64,000 bases of DNA, taken from the NCBI RefSeq assembly GCF_010119225.1, contig NZ_WNKF01000009.1, positions 1-64,000 on the forward strand, read 5' to 3'. The translations under genes were made by a program, and so were the position numbers. The notes beneath the pieces were generated by a model. That model was not told the origin of the DNA. It was given only the letters and a program-made list of their open reading frames with translations, and made no database searches. Origin of the DNA: Cyclobacterium roseum (GTDB lineage Bacteria > Bacteroidota > Bacteroidia > Cytophagales > Cyclobacteriaceae). Every line of letters begins with the position of its first letter. The first letter of the stretch is position 1. Positions 8,197-16,641 of the stretch are shown piece by piece.

Positions 8197-9981
8197 ATGA
8201 ATACCGAAACGACGGTGGCGGGATACCTAAAATCCCGTATGGAGGAGCTTGGAATAGCGTATATGTTTGGCGTGGCCGGAAATTATACCGCCCCATTGCT
8301 CGACACCATCCTTGCCGATTGCGATTCTTCAATCAAAATAATCAACAACTCCAATGAGATCACGGCAGGCTTTGCTGCCGATGGCTACGCGCGCGTCAAA
8401 GGAAAGCCCAGTGCCGTATACGTGACCTATAGCGTAGGCCCCTTCACCGGGCTCAATACGATTGCAGGAAGCTTCGTAGAAAAAGTACCGATCTTGCTGA
8501 TCAACGGAGCGCCCACGAATAAGGAAGACAGCAATGAAAAAAATGTGGGGCTTCTGTATTCGCATACTACCGGCTACGAATTTATTGACATCCACATGTT
8601 TAGACCGATTACCGTGGCTGCCGAGCGCATCACCAATGCTGCCCAGGCACCCTTTCAAATCGACTCGGTACTAACGGCATTGCTTACGCACGGCCGACCC
8701 GTTTACCTGGAAGTGACGGAAGACGTATGGCGTGCGCCGTGTAATGCACCGGAAGGAACATTGAGCTCTGGAAAAGGACGAATCGTGACCGTAAGTGAAG
8801 CAAGCAATGCCATAGCAGCTGCCATGAAATTGATCAGGAGCAGGCCAAAATCCATCTTTTGGGCTGGAATTGAGTTGCAACGCCTGGGCTTGCAGGAAGA
8901 ATTCCTGGAGCTTCTTAAGGTGACCAATGACCAACATGCCCAGCCTAATGAGCGGATTCACTTTGTCACCTCAGCCCTGGGCAAGTCCTGTATCGCGGAA
9001 GACCATCCCTATTTTGACGGCTGTGTTACCCTGACAAAAGATCAAATCAATGCACTGGTCGGCGATGATGGCGTGATCATCGGCATCGGTGCCTGGACAG
9101 TAGGCAAGGATACGGAAAATCAAAATATCAGAAGTGACCGAACCATTATGGCAGCACACGATGGGGTGTTTGTAGGTTCGGAGTTTTTCCCCTTGGTGGA
9201 TCTAAAAACCTTTATCGTTGCCCTTACTGAGGCATTTAAAACCGCGCATACACTGAATTTAACGGGCATCCATCCGGCGCTAAAGCGGCTGTCCCTGGTT
9301 GAGACGAGTGATAAGGGCATGGGCTACACGCCGTTTTTCAAAGAATTGGAGACCTACATCAACCAGGAAAAAGACACCGTTCTTGTGGTAGATGCCGGAT
9401 TTCCCTTGATCGGGGCACAAGGTGTAACCATTCCCGAGAGAAACGGCTTCGTGGCCCAGGCTGCCTGGTTAGCGATCGGCTACTCCGTAGCGGCGGCTAC
9501 AGGGGTAAAGTTTGCCGTACCCAACAAGCGCGTGATGGTAGCGGTGGGCGATGGTGCCTTTCATGAGACCTGCCAGGCTGTTGCAGAACACCATGCGAAT
9601 GGTCAAAACACCGTCGTATTCGTATTGGTGAATGGGATTTACGGGATCGAACAATATCTGGTAAACCCCAACCCCTTTCGAAAGCCTCCGGTCGATTATT
9701 CCGATAACTTGTTGGATGCAAACTATTCGTACAACGAAATTCCACGGTGGAACTACAGCAAAATACCCGATGCGATGGGTGGTATTGGCAGAAAAGCAGG
9801 TACGGTCGATGAGCTACGGACCGTTCTGGAGGAGATCAGGCAAACCCCCGATGAGAATTTTGTCGTAGAGGTCAGCATCCCCTCCAAAGATACTCCGGAG
9901 GTCTTGTGGCCACATTTGCCTGGTGCAATCGGAGAAGACGAAACAGAAAACCCCAATTGGCCACCAGAATCTAAGTTTTAG
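8197..9981 (+). CDS. ThDP-dependent 2-oxo-acid decarboxylase (PDC/IpdC-like)
   Basis: A 594-residue enzyme with the three-domain thiamine-diphosphate fold: the N-terminal PYR domain has NSNEITAGFAADGYAR, with the cofactor-activating Glu at residue 54. The central domain begins around 200, and the C-terminal PP domain carries VGDGAFHET near 450 and VNGIYGIEQ. Pyruvate and indolepyruvate decarboxylases of this family turn 2-oxo acids into aldehydes plus CO2. Two differences stand out: the usual His-His pair is Ser122-His123 (YSHTTG), and the metal-binding NN doublet is VN. The upstream amino-acid oxidase would supply a 2-oxo acid. Substrate is unknown; phenylpyruvate, indolepyruvate or branched-chain oxo acids are candidates. 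Confidence 0.85.
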   Translation: MNTETTVAGYLKSRMEELGIAYMFGVAGNYTAPLLDTILADCDSSIKIINNSNEITAGFAADGYARVKGKPSAVYVTYSVGPFTGLNTIAGSFVEKVPILLINGAPTNKEDSNEKNVGLLYSHTTGYEFIDIHMFRPITVAAERITNAAQAPFQIDSVLTALLTHGRPVYLEVTEDVWRAPCNAPEGTLSSGKGRIVTVSEASNAIAAAMKLIRSRPKSIFWAGIELQRLGLQEEFLELLKVTNDQHAQPNERIHFVTSALGKSCIAEDHPYFDGCVTLTKDQINALVGDDGVIIGIGAWTVGKDTENQNIRSDRTIMAAHDGVFVGSEFFPLVDLKTFIVALTEAFKTAHTLNLTGIHPALKRLSLVETSDKGMGYTPFFKELETYINQEKDTVLVVDAGFPLIGAQGVTIPERNGFVAQAAWLAIGYSVAAATGVKFAVPNKRVMVAVGDGAFHETCQAVAEHHANGQNTVVFVLVNGIYGIEQYLVNPNPFRKPPVDYSDNLLDANYSYNEIPRWNYSKIPDAMGGIGRKAGTVDELRTVLEEIRQTPDENFVVEVSIPSKDTPEVLWPHLPGAIGEDETENPNWPPESKF

Positions 9982-10076
9982 TTGCGGCTCTTGATATACC
10001 TGGAAGACCGGATCAACCGCTTCATCGGATGGGTGGACGTGGATTACCGATGCCGTAATATTACCAGCCTCGCTCT

Positions 10077-10098
10077 CCCCTCCTGAAAACAGGAGGGG
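10077..10098. repeat. Perfect hairpin downstream of decarboxylase
   Basis: CCCCTCCTG and CAGGAGGGG flank an AAAA loop, a perfect 9-bp stem. No T-run follows, so it is not a canonical terminator; it may be a REP-like palindrome or a Rho-assisted transcript end. Confidence 0.6.
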
Positions 10099-10309
10099 GC
10101 TGGAAGGAGGTATTTAGACGTCGCTTCTTACTTATGTACCCTGTTTATCTTTAGAATCGTTCAAACGAACTACTTTCCTACCGGCTTTCTGCGTTTAAAG
10201 AAAAATGATTTGCCGCAGTGCCCATGTAAATTGCAAGTAATCCGAAAGGTTGACGGGTGGAAAAGTCGTAGGGCCCGTCTATTTTGATCCCGCAGTCTGA
10301 CCCGAGCAA

Positions 10310-10358
10310 GGGATCCCGTACGAGACAGGTACGGGTCTTCCCGATAAATCGGGACAAG
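10310..10358. repeat. Palindromic repeat, copy 2
   Basis: GGGATCCCGTACGAGACAGG with ACGGGTCTTCCCGATAAATC and GGGACAAG after it; the second half matches the copy at 8115-8164. It lies in the 560-bp gene-free stretch between the decarboxylase and the metalloprotease, which otherwise holds only the hairpin at 10077-10098. Confidence 0.6.
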
Positions 10359-10543
10359 CAGTAACTACCCTATTACTGGCGTAAAGGAACTTTTTATGTG
10401 GTGGTATTGGTTTTTTAGCAAATTTTTTATACCTTTTAGCGGTTTGGTACGAAAGAACCCGGCGGCAGGTAGTTTTTTTTAAAAATGGATGGACTACTTT
10501 TTTTCGGGACGCGGGAAGCAAGGCAATTTATCAACCCCCTATC

Positions 10544-11992
10544 ATGCTACACAAAATCGTTACGCCCCTCCGTTCCTGCCTGGGTATGGTGGCCCTGCTG
10601 CTCGGCAGCAACTGCGGCAGCCCCCCCGCCGGTTGTCCGGATTGTTCGGACGATTTACAGCTCCCGTCCATCTTGCCGGAAGAAGTCCCTTTCCGCATGC
10701 TACAGGTGAAGTGGAATGCCCTGAACGGAGCCCCTTCCATTGACGATCCTTCGCTGCTTTGCGAGGAGAACTTTGGGGAGGTACTCCTAAACCGGCACCT
10801 GCGGGCAGGGCTTTGCAACTGGACACAGTGTAAGATCCTGCTGGGACCCGTCATCGGTTCGACGGCTACTTTCGGATTGTTCGACGATCCGGATCTCTCC
10901 GTTGGCGTAGCCGGTGACGTGGTGGTGAACAATACCGCACTCACCCCGGAAATCGAAGAACTGGCCATCTTGAGCGACAACCACTGGAATGCCCAGCCTA
11001 CCGGGGTAACCGGTCTCGCTGTTCGTTCCTTTGTCAATGCCGATGGCACGGACAGTCCGATCAACGGTATCGCGTTTGCCAATTCCGGAACCCGGCCTTT
11101 TTTCTTTATCGGCGACCTGGAATTCTTTCCCAGCGCACTTGGAGACGTTCACCGAAACACGGAGCGGGTGCTGGCCCACGAACTGGGTCACGTTCTCGGC
11201 CTCTGCCATGCAAATGGAGATGACGGGGTGGCGTGCAACAGCGGCTTTGTCGATTTTAATGATTTTGGCAACCTCATGTCTGGTATCGGCAGTTCGGCTT
11301 CGAGTAGAACGCTGGAAGTAGCGCAGTGCGATATCGCGCGCACCCGCTATGCGGACCTTTTCTTTCCGGTAGCCGATGCCCAAAGGCACATCGTGTCCCT
11401 GTTGGACGAAAGGGGGGAACGCTTTGCCGCAGCCGATAAATCCCTTGACCTGTACAAAACGATGGTGTTCAAACGGCTGTCCGAAGCGGGCGAGTTGACC
11501 GTACTTATCGGAACGAATGGGCTGTTTACCGAACGAAAGAACGACTACTGGCTGCTGCTGGATGTAGATAACAATGAGAATACGGGACTGGCCGGCCGTC
11601 AAATCGTAGAAGGAAGTGATCAGGAAGGCGTGGATATGGCCCTGCAGGTAGAAGTGAGCGATAGCGGCGAGCGCAGCAAAACCACCCTGTATACTGCCGA
11701 ATCAAGCGCATTTCGGCCGCAGTCGCTGGCACCGGGTCTTTTGAGCACGACGCTTGTTACCAGCGAACTGTACACCTCTTCGGCGGAGGCCTGCCAACGC
11801 GTTCCCGTATTTCAGGAAATCGAAATCAGTCTTTCGCGGGAACTGTTGGCTAACGGTGGTACGGCGGAGGAAGTTGGCCGCTTATTTCCCAACGGCCTCA
11901 GCCTGCAAACGATCGCGGTCGGCACCGCTGCCAATGGGGAAGCAATCCTCGACAAATGCCCCGAGCGCCCGCGGACGGTTCGTTTGCATTAG
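10544..11992 (+). CDS. Metzincin-like zinc protease, probable lipoprotein
   Basis: A 482-residue exported protein. A short basic start and hydrophobic stretch end at Cys24 (LLLGSNCG), a loose lipobox; further Cys at 31 and 34 follow. The zinc motif HELGHVLGLCH places ligands at His212, His216 and His222 with Glu213 as general base; NLMSG at about 243-247 supplies the metzincin Met-turn. This supports a cell-surface or periplasmic metalloprotease, but the substrate is unknown. The C-terminal 200 residues contain YWLLLDVDNNENTGL, a Ca-loop-like acidic stretch in a probable beta-sandwich. Codons look more GC-rich at third positions than in neighbouring genes (by eye, not computed), which could mean transfer. 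It stands alone. Confidence 0.75.
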   Translation: MLHKIVTPLRSCLGMVALLLGSNCGSPPAGCPDCSDDLQLPSILPEEVPFRMLQVKWNALNGAPSIDDPSLLCEENFGEVLLNRHLRAGLCNWTQCKILLGPVIGSTATFGLFDDPDLSVGVAGDVVVNNTALTPEIEELAILSDNHWNAQPTGVTGLAVRSFVNADGTDSPINGIAFANSGTRPFFFIGDLEFFPSALGDVHRNTERVLAHELGHVLGLCHANGDDGVACNSGFVDFNDFGNLMSGIGSSASSRTLEVAQCDIARTRYADLFFPVADAQRHIVSLLDERGERFAAADKSLDLYKTMVFKRLSEAGELTVLIGTNGLFTERKNDYWLLLDVDNNENTGLAGRQIVEGSDQEGVDMALQVEVSDSGERSKTTLYTAESSAFRPQSLAPGLLSTTLVTSELYTSSAEACQRVPVFQEIEISLSRELLANGGTAEEVGRLFPNGLSLQTIAVGTAANGEAILDKCPERPRTVRLH

Positions 11993-12023
11993 CTGTAACC
12001 CTTCGGAGATGCCAGGATGCATG

Positions 12024-12258
12024 GCTCCTTTTACCTGGGTTCCTTTGCCATTTTCATAATGTGAGATGACATTTACTGATTTAAGGTTTGAAACTTTATC
12101 GTTCCATCGTATTCGGGAACTGCAGGGACGCAAAAGCCAAGGGCCTTGCAAAAAAATTACCGAAGGTTTCTTTTAGAAAAACTATTTTTTGAACAGGCCT
12201 AGCAAAGGCGGTTAAATGGCTGCTCCCCTATTGGCATGAATCGTGGTTTAGAACCGGA
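12024..12258 (-). pseudogene. Decayed copy of 5' end and leader of the 85-residue gene
   Basis: Copy B of 264-503. On the minus strand it reads ISHYENGKGTQVKGA where the intact gene reads MSQFEKFYIGKGTQVKDL. The ATG is now ATC, codons inside the motif are lost, and homology stops after about 18 codons. The upstream non-coding sequence is retained for about 190 bp. It lies just downstream of the stop of the DUF-type lipoprotein gene. Confidence 0.7.
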
Positions 12259-12294
12259 GTTTGTTCTCAATAATCAAGATTTTGGTAAAAAACG

Positions 12295-13452
12295 CTAGGA
12301 ATCCAGGTCCAAGCGTACAAATGCCAATTCGTCATGGACATTCAAATAGAGCCACACCTTTCCATCTTTAAAAAATGGTTTTTGGGGAATGGGCGTCGAA
12401 AAAAGTTTACCAATACCATCTGCTACCGCTGCCTCTTTGATCACTTCAAACGAATCATTGAGAATACTGATAAACACGTTGTGGTCATTCATTTCCGGCA
12501 GCCCTTTGTCATTCATTTTTGGTAGACCTACGATTGAAATCCTAACATACTGGTTATTGGTCGAATCGCTCATTAAGGGTAAAAAGGTGACCTCTTTCCC
12601 AATCTCTATTTTTCGAATGTTAAATTCTTCTCTTGAATTGACCTCCCTGGTATAGGTACCTACTTTTTCTGGTGCCGTTAGGGTTGGTAGGCAGGGGTAA
12701 TATTTCAAGTTTTCCTCGATTAAATCATATACGGCGATTTTGCTAAACACGGGATTGGTGATTACGAGTTTATTTCCTAATCGAACAATTTCTGTGTTTT
12801 GGGGAGAAACGGATGCCCCTCTTCCTTGCTGGTATCTTACCGTAAAATCTTTTGCCTTCTCAAATCCATTTAGCTTTACTTTTCTTAAAACATCCGTTTC
12901 CTCGTTTAGGATAACGAAAAATATTTCTCCGGTATCATGATTCTCCACCAAGCCAAAAATGATATTATAATCCTTGGTAGGAATAATTTTCGAGGTGAAT
13001 TGTTCGCCTTTTACTAATTGATCCCCTTCAAAATTTCGTCCTATTAAAAGATACTCTTTCAGTTTTTTCTTTTCAATGTTGAAAATACTTGTGGAAAAAT
13101 GACTCGTCAGGATTAAATTATTGTTGACATCAGCACTTACCCCATACACATAATCACCAAATGCATTGGGCCCATCCTCGTCAAAATCCATTTTTTCTTC
13201 AAACTTCAAGGTTTCCAGATTTATCCTCTCCAGGTAGGGACTTGTCCCGCCAGAATTAAAAAGGTACTTGCCATCATTGCTGAGACCCGAAAAATAAATC
13301 CCGGAACGCAGGTTGATAAAATCCTCTCCTGTATCGATCAAGACCGTATCAATGGAAACCTCCAATCCATTCACATTCTCATTCCCAGATGAGGATTGAT
13401 CACAGGAATAAAATGAAAGTGTTATTAAAAATAGAATGAGAAGACTTTTCAT
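12295..13452 (-). CDS. Hypothetical lipoprotein, probable beta-propeller
   Basis: A 385-residue lipoprotein: the signal peptide MKSLLILFLITLSFYSC ends at Cys17 and is followed by a Ser/Asn linker (QSSSGNEN). The rest alternates short strands with DG, DT and GN turns (GLSNDGKYLFNSGG, GNKLVITNP, KDGKVWLYLN) as in beta-propellers that read out sequence-conserved blades. It resembles the Bacteroidota DUF4221 lipoproteins as I remember them, but I cannot confirm this. It is transcribed alone; its upstream sequence shares a 38-bp element with the next minus-strand gene, so the two may be co-regulated. Function unknown. Confidence 0.65.
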   Translation of the reverse strand: MKSLLILFLITLSFYSCDQSSSGNENVNGLEVSIDTVLIDTGEDFINLRSGIYFSGLSNDGKYLFNSGGTSPYLERINLETLKFEEKMDFDEDGPNAFGDYVYGVSADVNNNLILTSHFSTSIFNIEKKKLKEYLLIGRNFEGDQLVKGEQFTSKIIPTKDYNIIFGLVENHDTGEIFFVILNEETDVLRKVKLNGFEKAKDFTVRYQQGRGASVSPQNTEIVRLGNKLVITNPVFSKIAVYDLIEENLKYYPCLPTLTAPEKVGTYTREVNSREEFNIRKIEIGKEVTFLPLMSDSTNNQYVRISIVGLPKMNDKGLPEMNDHNVFISILNDSFEVIKEAAVADGIGKLFSTPIPQKPFFKDGKVWLYLNVHDELAFVRLDLDS

Positions 13453-13458
13453 AAGCCT

Positions 13459-13496
13459 AATTTTGAACTAATATATCAAACAAACAAATTTTATGG
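13459..13496 (-). promoter_or_regulatory. Shared upstream element, copy 1
   Basis: A 38-bp block (plus strand begins AATTTTGAACTAATA and contains CAAATTTT) matches 15102-15139 at 31 of 38 positions. On the minus strand it includes TAAAATTTG, one base longer than the TAnnTTTG consensus. It directly precedes the lipoprotein start. Confidence 0.55.
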
Positions 13497-13541
13497 TATA
13501 AAAACCCGATTCAAGGGTCTGGTATTCAGCCATTATTTCAC

Positions 13542-13709
13542 ATGCTGATCGGTAAACTTAAAGCGCTTATTGTCCAGTTGAGCCTTAAAAAAGCTAACCT
13601 TTTAATGGCCATTTTAGAAATTATTCAAGATGCCGGTATAAAGAAAAAAACAGAAGCAACCTTTCCCTGGATCATCCAGCGGGTTAAATTCACCCTGCAC
13701 ATTTGTTGA
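13542..13709 (+). CDS. Short open frame, possible gene fragment
   Basis: A 55-codon frame rich in Lys, Leu and Ile (KALIVQLSLKKANLLMAI then a WIIQRV end) lies between two minus-strand genes. It is not recognised and has no visible promoter. It could be a truncated gene or chance. Confidence 0.2.
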   Translation: MLIGKLKALIVQLSLKKANLLMAILEIIQDAGIKKKTEATFPWIIQRVKFTLHIC

Positions 13710-13735
13710 TCGGTTTCAAGTGTATATTCTTCTGA

Positions 13736-14980
13736 TCATTTTCCAATCGGCACCAGCGTCAGGGCTTTTAAATCCATCAATGCTCCATCGTCAAATTGCT
13801 CGCCGGAAGCCACGATGATCCGGTTAAAATCCTCCTCTAATACCAGTTCACCTATCTTCGCCTTCTGAAAGGTCTCCCAGGATCCGGAAGGTTTTACGAT
13901 CCCTTCAATGGTCTGATCGCCAGAAGTCAGCACAAAAGATTTTCCAGCCTCTTCGTCTGAAACAGACCATTCCATCCACACTTCATACCTGCCTTTCTCT
14001 GGCAGGTTCAGGTCCCATTCTACTCTATCTTTTGCCGTAAACCAACCAAAGGCATTCCACTCAGGCATGTATTGGATATCGGGGCCTATGCCTTTGCCCT
14101 TTTCCGCTGTAAGGTAGACGGTTCCATTTGCAGAAGGCCGTGAAATTCCGGGAATATTTAAATTACCCTTCATAGCAGTCCGCTTTTCCTGAACGTATTT
14201 GGCAACGGTTCCCACCGGTGCGATCCAGATACCGTTTGCCGGATCATTGGCATAGGCACAAAGTTTCCTTAGCATGCTCAGGTACGTGGTTTGATTGCCC
14301 TCCGTATTGGTCTCATGCCCGGCCAATACCAACCATTGCCGGTTTTCAGCAGCAGCCTCTATCAGGGGCAACATTTCTTCAAAAGACTTGTTGTCCATCT
14401 CCATACCGGTAAGTTGGGCCATATCTACATAATAGGGATCCACCGGCGCTTCATCTTTCCAGCCCCTTCCTGAGAGAAATAGTTCCGAGATCAAAGGCAC
14501 ATAACTTTGGGTGCGTTCCCCTTTCCCCACATAGGTAAGTCCGCAGGGGTAGGCAAAAACTTCCGGTGTGACCCCCAGGAGCCGCTCAACTTCATCGTTT
14601 GCTGCCATCAATTCCTTCCGCATCCGCTGTAGGGTATAATCTTCCAGGGCCTTGTTTCTGGACCAGACAAAATTGCCGCTACAAGGGTGGTAAAGCGAAT
14701 GATTACCAATCTCATGTCCTGATGCAACCACCTCTTTCCAGCCCGGAATATCCCGCTCCATACTAGCAGGAACCACATAAAAAGTAGCCTTTACCCCATA
14801 CTCATCCAATAAGGCGGCCCCTGGACTGGGATTGCTGGCCCGGGCATCGTCAAAACTCAGACTTATGGCCATTTTTTTACCCTCCGGCCAGGGAAATTCC
14901 GGATTTTGAGCTGCTGCGCTAGCTATTCCGATTATCCAAAAGCTGATAATCAGCAAATTTTCTGAACGTATTAATTTCAT
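13736..14980 (-). CDS. Secreted NodB-type polysaccharide deacetylase with C-terminal beta-domain
   Basis: A 414-residue protein with signal peptide (hydrophobic to about residue 24, AAAQN). The NodB domain reads ISLSFDDARA near residues 38-47, the motif bearing the catalytic Asp, then GHEIGNHSLYHPC with the two metal-binding His, VFAYPCG, and later LVLAGHE. CE4-like enzymes remove acyl groups from amino sugars or xylan. Roughly the last 130 residues form a beta-rich module with the phrases EVWMEWSV and GDQTIEG, resembling a carbohydrate-binding or accessory domain. It is monocistronic and shares an upstream element with the neighbouring lipoprotein. Likely periplasmic or surface carbohydrate deacetylase; substrate unknown. 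Confidence 0.8.
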   Translation of the reverse strand: MKLIRSENLLIISFWIIGIASAAAQNPEFPWPEGKKMAISLSFDDARASNPSPGAALLDEYGVKATFYVVPASMERDIPGWKEVVASGHEIGNHSLYHPCSGNFVWSRNKALEDYTLQRMRKELMAANDEVERLLGVTPEVFAYPCGLTYVGKGERTQSYVPLISELFLSGRGWKDEAPVDPYYVDMAQLTGMEMDNKSFEEMLPLIEAAAENRQWLVLAGHETNTEGNQTTYLSMLRKLCAYANDPANGIWIAPVGTVAKYVQEKRTAMKGNLNIPGISRPSANGTVYLTAEKGKGIGPDIQYMPEWNAFGWFTAKDRVEWDLNLPEKGRYEVWMEWSVSDEEAGKSFVLTSGDQTIEGIVKPSGSWETFQKAKIGELVLEEDFNRIIVASGEQFDDGALMDLKALTLVPIGK

Positions 14981-15101
14981 AGGATTATATTTGGGTTTTT
15001 AATGGCCATATGCCTTTCTGTCGGCATTCAAGTGTGCTATGATCTCTCTTGTCCCCCCTCCATGCCTGACAGAAGTCAGAAAGGTTCAATTTCATACAAT
15101 G

Positions 15102-15139
15102 AATTTTGAACTAATAAACCGAATAAGCAAATTTAATGA
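15102..15139 (-). promoter_or_regulatory. Shared upstream element, copy 2, with TAAATTTG -7 box
   Basis: Counterpart of 13459-13496. On the minus strand 15128-15135 reads TAAATTTG, an exact TAnnTTTG. No clear -33 TTTG is seen. It is about 150 bp upstream of the deacetylase start. The rest of the gap 14981-15385 shows nothing else. Confidence 0.5.
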
Positions 15140-15385
15140 CCCGAAAAACAGTTTTACAGGCTATTTATATTCACCTTTAATCGCCTAACGAATGCGGAAT
15201 AGTAACAAGTCAAACTTGTAATTTCCGGAAGTTTTTAAACTGAGTTTTGATATATGAACCGCTAAGCTGGAAAAGAATGCGTTGTAAATCTAAACGAATT
15301 TAGTTATAAATAAAAAGTAAAAAGAAATGGGATGGAATTAGAAATGCGTAAAGCTTACGGGGATCAGTAGCTAAATCTTGTATAT

Positions 15386-15772
15386 TTAATTTACCCGGTA
15401 AATGTAGGCATCTTTAATTAATACTCCGTTGATAACATTTCCACTAAACCTTATACCTGAAATACCTGGACCTGTGGTTATTGCCATTTTCAAAATTCCA
15501 ATTAATTGGTCTTTTGGACTAATTAGCGAAATGGCCTCTAATGGTATATTAATTTCATTCTTATGATCCTGTAAAATTTTTTGAACTTTGGAATATAATT
15601 TTTTCGGCCCTACTAAATCAAAATCGGGAGCCACAAAAAACAATCTCCATTCTTCTATATCATCTAAAAAAAACCAAAAAGCACTGGATATGCTCAGATT
15701 TGAATCGTCCAAGGCCTCAAGTACCTTCTTTCCCTCCTCAATATCGATATTTACCAATGTTTTTTTATCCAT
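15386..15772 (-). CDS. Hypothetical protein paired with HEPN gene
   Basis: A 128-residue soluble protein; motifs are SISSAFWFFLDDIEEWRLFF near residue 28 and a C-terminal half rich in Ile/Gly (ITTGPGISGIRFSG). No known domain is recognised. Its start overlaps the end of the upstream HEPN gene by 22 bp, so the two are translationally coupled. The pairing suggests a two-component toxin-antitoxin or defence-like module, but the sequence alone does not say which partner is toxic. Low-GC codon use matches its partner and contrasts with the flanking genes, as in transferred modules. Confidence 0.65.
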   Translation of the reverse strand: MDKKTLVNIDIEEGKKVLEALDDSNLSISSAFWFFLDDIEEWRLFFVAPDFDLVGPKKLYSKVQKILQDHKNEINIPLEAISLISPKDQLIGILKMAITTGPGISGIRFSGNVINGVLIKDAYIYRVN

Positions 15773-16161
15773 GTCATTATTCCATGTTTTTTGGTTGTAA
15801 TAGCTGAATATAAATCCAAAGCTTCCAATTCTGAATTTCTTCTATACCGGCTAATTTCGGACCAATCTTTTACGAGGGTCCAATTTAATTGAAAATTGGG
15901 ATCAATTAATCTATTCCTCAGATCTATTTCCAATCCCGCAATTTTTACAAGCTTAATTATTTCATGGGTATGACTTTCAACAACAACCTTTTTATCAGGG
16001 AAATCATATTGTTTTGTTTTTTTAGCAATACATGCCTTTAACGCACATTCCACGCTATATCCGCATAAATAATAAGCTCCATCATAGAATTGATTATCCA
16101 ACAGGATTTTTCCTTCCTTTATCCTTAATCGAGACAATTCTTGAAGGCTATTTCTATTCAT
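15751..16161 (-). CDS. HEPN-domain protein
   Basis: A 136-residue all-helical protein with the HEPN core: LLDNQFYDGAYYLCGYSVECALKACI near the N-terminus, then SHTHEIIKLVK and a final Tyr/Arg-rich helix (SRYRRNSELEALDLY). HEPN proteins often act as RNases in toxin systems, but the catalytic Rx4-6H motif is not present here, so this may be a regulatory or nucleotide-binding HEPN. I chose the Met at 16161 rather than an in-frame codon at 16191 because the promoter at 16197-16227 would start transcription near 16190. It overlaps the downstream 128-residue gene by 22 bp. Confidence 0.75.
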   Translation of the reverse strand: MNRNSLQELSRLRIKEGKILLDNQFYDGAYYLCGYSVECALKACIAKKTKQYDFPDKKVVVESHTHEIIKLVKIAGLEIDLRNRLIDPNFQLNWTLVKDWSEISRYRRNSELEALDLYSAITTKKHGIMTWIKKHW

Positions 16162-16196
16162 TAATACTAATTTTTTTAAAATCAGCGTCAACGGGT

Positions 16197-16227
16197 CAAA
16201 ATTATGGACGCGTTAACCTCTCGGAAA
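16197..16227 (-). promoter_or_regulatory. Bacteroidota-type promoter of the HEPN pair
   Basis: On the minus strand TTTC (16224-16227) is followed by exactly 19 bp and then TAATTTTG (16197-16204), close to the TTTG-N19-TAnnTTTG consensus. Transcription would begin about 30 bp before the chosen HEPN start. Confidence 0.55.
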
Positions 16228-16641
16228 TTCTCTTCTTTGTTTTCCCAAATTTCCCTAAAACTAATTAATTTTAGACTTTATTTACCCGCTAATTCCTATT
16301 TCAATATACTGGAAAAATACCATTACACCAAAGATGGGGTTAGGGTTTGAAATCAAATTGGTATAGAAACCTTAAGCGTTTCCTACAGCGTTGCCAGAAG
16401 TCTGCTTTTGGCCGAGGGATTGCTAAGTATGCCATTCGGCAGATGGAGATGGCAATAGGCTTGCTTCGGCAAATAGCTATTATTCTTCGAAAAGAATGGA
16501 TGAATTTCACTCCGCGAAGATAAATACCCGACTTGGCTCCGGATCTTTTACCTGACTTGAAGGACTTATCGGGCAAATACCGCCGGGGTAACCTATTTTA
16601 AATTTTTTGGTATATTAGACAAGTCAAACTAATAGGTTATT
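16228..16641. other. Gene-free stretch
   Basis: About 410 bp between the divergent HEPN promoter and the secreted hydrolase. Short frames on both strands are unrecognised. CCCGACTTG recurs here as in the 3.5-4.9 kb stretch. No other feature is seen. Confidence 0.4.

Noticed and set aside
10077-10098. Hairpin as a canonical terminator
   Set aside because: No T-run follows on either strand.
10787-11602. A 271-codon open frame on the minus strand
   Set aside because: It lies wholly opposite the metalloprotease gene, has no domain, and its length follows from the GC-rich sequence.
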